Origin: Pseudomonadota bacterium
Lineage (GTDB): Bacteria; Pseudomonadota; Gammaproteobacteria; Arenicellales; UBA868
NCBI GenBank assembly: GCA_018661145.1
Contig: JABJIU010000003.1
Coordinates: 1-8,518 of the forward strand
Direction of reading: 5' to 3'
DNA: 8,518 nucleotides
The position numbers were made by a program, and so were the translations under genes. The notes under the pieces were generated by a model, which saw only the letters and a list, made by a program, of their open reading frames with translations, was not told where the DNA came from and did no database searches. Positions 7,235 through 8,518 of the stretch are shown here, piece by piece; position 1 is the stretch's first letter; the number at the start of each line of letters is the position of its first letter.

Positions 7235-7273
7235 CGGATTACGGACATCGACAAAATGTCCGTTACTAATCCG
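7235..7273. repeat. Strong bulged hairpin between gdhA and the hydrolase remnant
   Basis: CGGATT (7235-7240) and ACGGACAT (7241-7248) pair with ATGTCCGT (7256-7263) and AATCCG (7268-7273). This gives 14 perfect base pairs with a 7-nt loop (CGACAAA) and a single 4-nt bulge (TACT, 7264-7267) on the right arm. No T run follows on either strand. It begins 87 nt after the gdhA stop and ends about 24 nt before homology to the hydrolase starts. It could stabilise the gdhA mRNA 3' end, act as a Rho-associated barrier, or be a remnant of a mobile or recombination site. Confidence 0.6.
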
Positions 7274-7296
7274 TGTGGCCATACCTGGCCGGGCCA

Positions 7297-7503
7297 TCAG
7301 TGGCGCCAGTGCTGGACCTATATGGAGAACTGGATTACCCGGCAGTACACCGTTTGGCACCCGAACGCCTGAAACTGATCCATCACGGCGGCAATCCTTT
7401 ATCAAAACAGTTGGTCGCTACCGGCGCCGATCACCACTTCTCCGATAACGGTGAGGAACTGATAAAGGAAGTCAGCGACTGGCTAGATTCGCTGGATCCG
7501 TAA
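7297..7503 (+). pseudogene. C-terminal remnant of a second DUF3530 hydrolase
   Basis: The frame ending at TAA 7501-7503 encodes a protein matching the C-terminus of the intact hydrolase. I count 45 identical residues out of 63 gap-free positions, from PVLDLYG to WLDSL. The probable acid (LDY aspartate) and histidine (GADHHF) of the triad are kept. Signal peptide, oxyanion region and nucleophile serine are absent, and none of the three frames upstream (7149-7296) shows the missing part. A GTG at 7273 could open a 76-codon frame, but it lies inside the hairpin and has no Shine-Dalgarno. The frame has no internal stop or shift, so truncation seems recent or the fragment is tolerated. It ends 13 nt from the convergent oxidoreductase gene. 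Confidence 0.85.
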
Positions 7504-7507
7504 AGCT

Positions 7508-7517
7508 ACCGGCCGGT
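7508..7517. repeat. 10-bp perfect palindrome at the convergent junction
   Basis: ACCGGCCGGT fills most of the 13-nt gap between the two convergent stop codons and reaches the first base of the oxidoreductase stop. It is GC-rich, has no loop-forming bases and no adjacent T run, so it is a poor terminator. Chance is a fair explanation in GC-rich sequence. Confidence 0.3.
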
Positions 7518-8518
7518 CAAGCCCGTGCGCTTGGGCCATAGGCAAGGTACATCAAGTCATTTTCAGCAAAGCGCTCATAACGCAGCGCGCTGATATCGAC
7601 GGGCGGTTCGCGTTCGAGCACCATCGCTGCCACAACTTCACCGATCCCAGGTGACAGTTTCAATCCGTGCCCTGAAAAACCCATCGCCAGGTATAGCCCC
7701 TCGACACCGGGCGCCCAACCAACGATTGGATGAAAATCCGGCGTGACATCATACGCCCCGCTGATATTAGAGCGCACCTGAAACTCCCGGAGTTGGGGAA
7801 TCCGGTCCTGGAAGGCCCGTCTCATACGCTCGTGATGCCTTTCGTAGGCCTCTTCCTCCACCGGACCGACCGGATCATCTGTCGGGATCGACTCCGACGG
7901 ATATGCTGCGACCAGCATCATGCTGCCCCAGTGAGGCCGCATCACAACGTTGGAAACGCCGTCCGTGACGCAACTTTTGATCACAGACCCCTGTCCGGTG
8001 TCGATATAGGTCATGTCGAGCCGTGTGCTCTTTAGCGGGACATCGAGGGCAAGGGCGCCCAACAGATCCCTCCCCCAGGCGCCGGTGGCATTGATAACCA
8101 CGGGGGCCGTCACCGCACCTTCATCGGTAATGACGCCGGTAACCCTGCCCGACTCGGTCGTGATTGCCGTCGCGGCGAGTGGGGTCAGCAACTGCACCCC
8201 TGAAGTCTGGGCCGCCGTCAGCCAACTGAGCACCATCCGGGTGACATCAATATAACCCGCCTCTGGTTCATAACAGGCACCGGTAAGGCCATTGACCGTG
8301 ATACCCGGCTCTATCTCTTGTATCTCGTCTGGTTCAACGAATCGGGTATCGACGCCAAGACTCCGTCCAAGTTCGATATTGCGCTTTAAGGCATCGATCT
8401 GGTTCGACGCCACGAATAGCATGTATCCCATCTTCACGTAACCCGGATCGCCAACCCCTACCCGCTCGTTCCAGTTCTCGGGGGTATCGAACCCCCGGAT
8501 AGAAAGTTCGACCATCAG
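7517..8518 (-). CDS. DAO-family FAD-dependent oxidoreductase (5' end beyond window)
   Basis: Likely oxidises a secondary or D-amino acid such as sarcosine, dimethylglycine, glycine or a D-amino acid, with FAD. The reading frame runs from the TGA at 7519-7517 to the last base of the window; the Met at 8515 is preceded by an in-frame CTG and is not the true start. The 333 visible residues lack the N-terminal GxGxxG dinucleotide-binding motif, so roughly 60-90 residues lie outside. DAO hallmarks are INATGAWGRDLL (about 8062-8097), SGAYDVTPDFHPIVG (about 7719-7762) and GFSGHGLKLSPGIGE (about 7640-7685), the last a C-terminal flavin contact motif. It most resembles the sarcosine oxidase beta-subunit and DadA-like group. 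Substrate cannot be told from sequence. It is convergent with the hydrolase remnant. Confidence 0.85.
   Translation of the reverse strand: MMVELSIRGFDTPENWNERVGVGDPGYVKMGYMLFVASNQIDALKRNIELGRSLGVDTRFVEPDEIQEIEPGITVNGLTGACYEPEAGYIDVTRMVLSWLTAAQTSGVQLLTPLAATAITTESGRVTGVITDEGAVTAPVVINATGAWGRDLLGALALDVPLKSTRLDMTYIDTGQGSVIKSCVTDGVSNVVMRPHWGSMMLVAAYPSESIPTDDPVGPVEEEAYERHHERMRRAFQDRIPQLREFQVRSNISGAYDVTPDFHPIVGWAPGVEGLYLAMGFSGHGLKLSPGIGEVVAAMVLEREPPVDISALRYERFAENDLMYLAYGPSARA

Noticed and set aside
7235..7273. Integron attC site as an explanation of the hairpin
   Set aside because: The bulged stem recalls attC, but the GTTRRRY and complementary core sites are not present in the right arrangement and no integrase is in the window.
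7166..7405. 79-codon minus-strand frame over the hydrolase remnant
   Set aside because: Antisense to a region with clear plus-strand homology and without any family pattern.

Overview
The window looks like chromosomal DNA of a gammaproteobacterium. The minus strand carries the conserved block pncC (cinA C-terminal type) - recA - recX - alaS, the same order and orientation as in Escherichia coli and many relatives, and the proteins match gammaproteobacterial lengths and motifs. GC content is moderate. I cannot place the organism more precisely.

Layout. (1) Bases 1-2370, minus: alaS, cut by the left edge so that the last part of its C-terminal domain is missing. (2) 2431-2901, minus: recX. (3) 2916-3983, minus: recA, 14 nt upstream of recX. 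(4) 3984-4122: recA leader, with a clear ribosome binding site but no recognisable canonical SOS box. (5) 4123-4626, minus: pncC. (6) 4627-4744: divergent intergenic region with an inverted repeat and a hairpin. (7) 4745-5596, plus: an exported alpha/beta-hydrolase-fold protein of the DUF3530 type. (8) 5597-5789: AT-rich gdhA leader with TCCTC repeats and a possible 9-codon upstream frame ending on the gdhA start. (9) 5790-7148, plus: gdhA, NADP-type glutamate dehydrogenase. (10) 7149-7296: short spacer with a strong bulged hairpin. (11) 7297-7503, plus: remnant of a second DUF3530 gene, C-terminal part only. (12) 7517-8518, minus: DAO-family FAD oxidoreductase, cut by the right edge and lacking its N-terminal FAD-binding motif.

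The minus-strand block covers recombination and SOS repair (RecA and its modulator RecX), pyridine nucleotide salvage (PncC) and alanyl-tRNA charging (AlaS). The right half is accessory: a hydrolase, ammonium assimilation or glutamate turnover (GdhA), and probable oxidation of an N-methyl or D-amino acid. The most informative oddity is the pair of DUF3530 sequences, one intact and one truncated, on either side of the lower-GC gdhA segment. It suggests a former duplicate pair disrupted by rearrangement or insertion. I see no tRNA, rRNA, CRISPR array, transposase, phage gene or convincing new multi-gene system.
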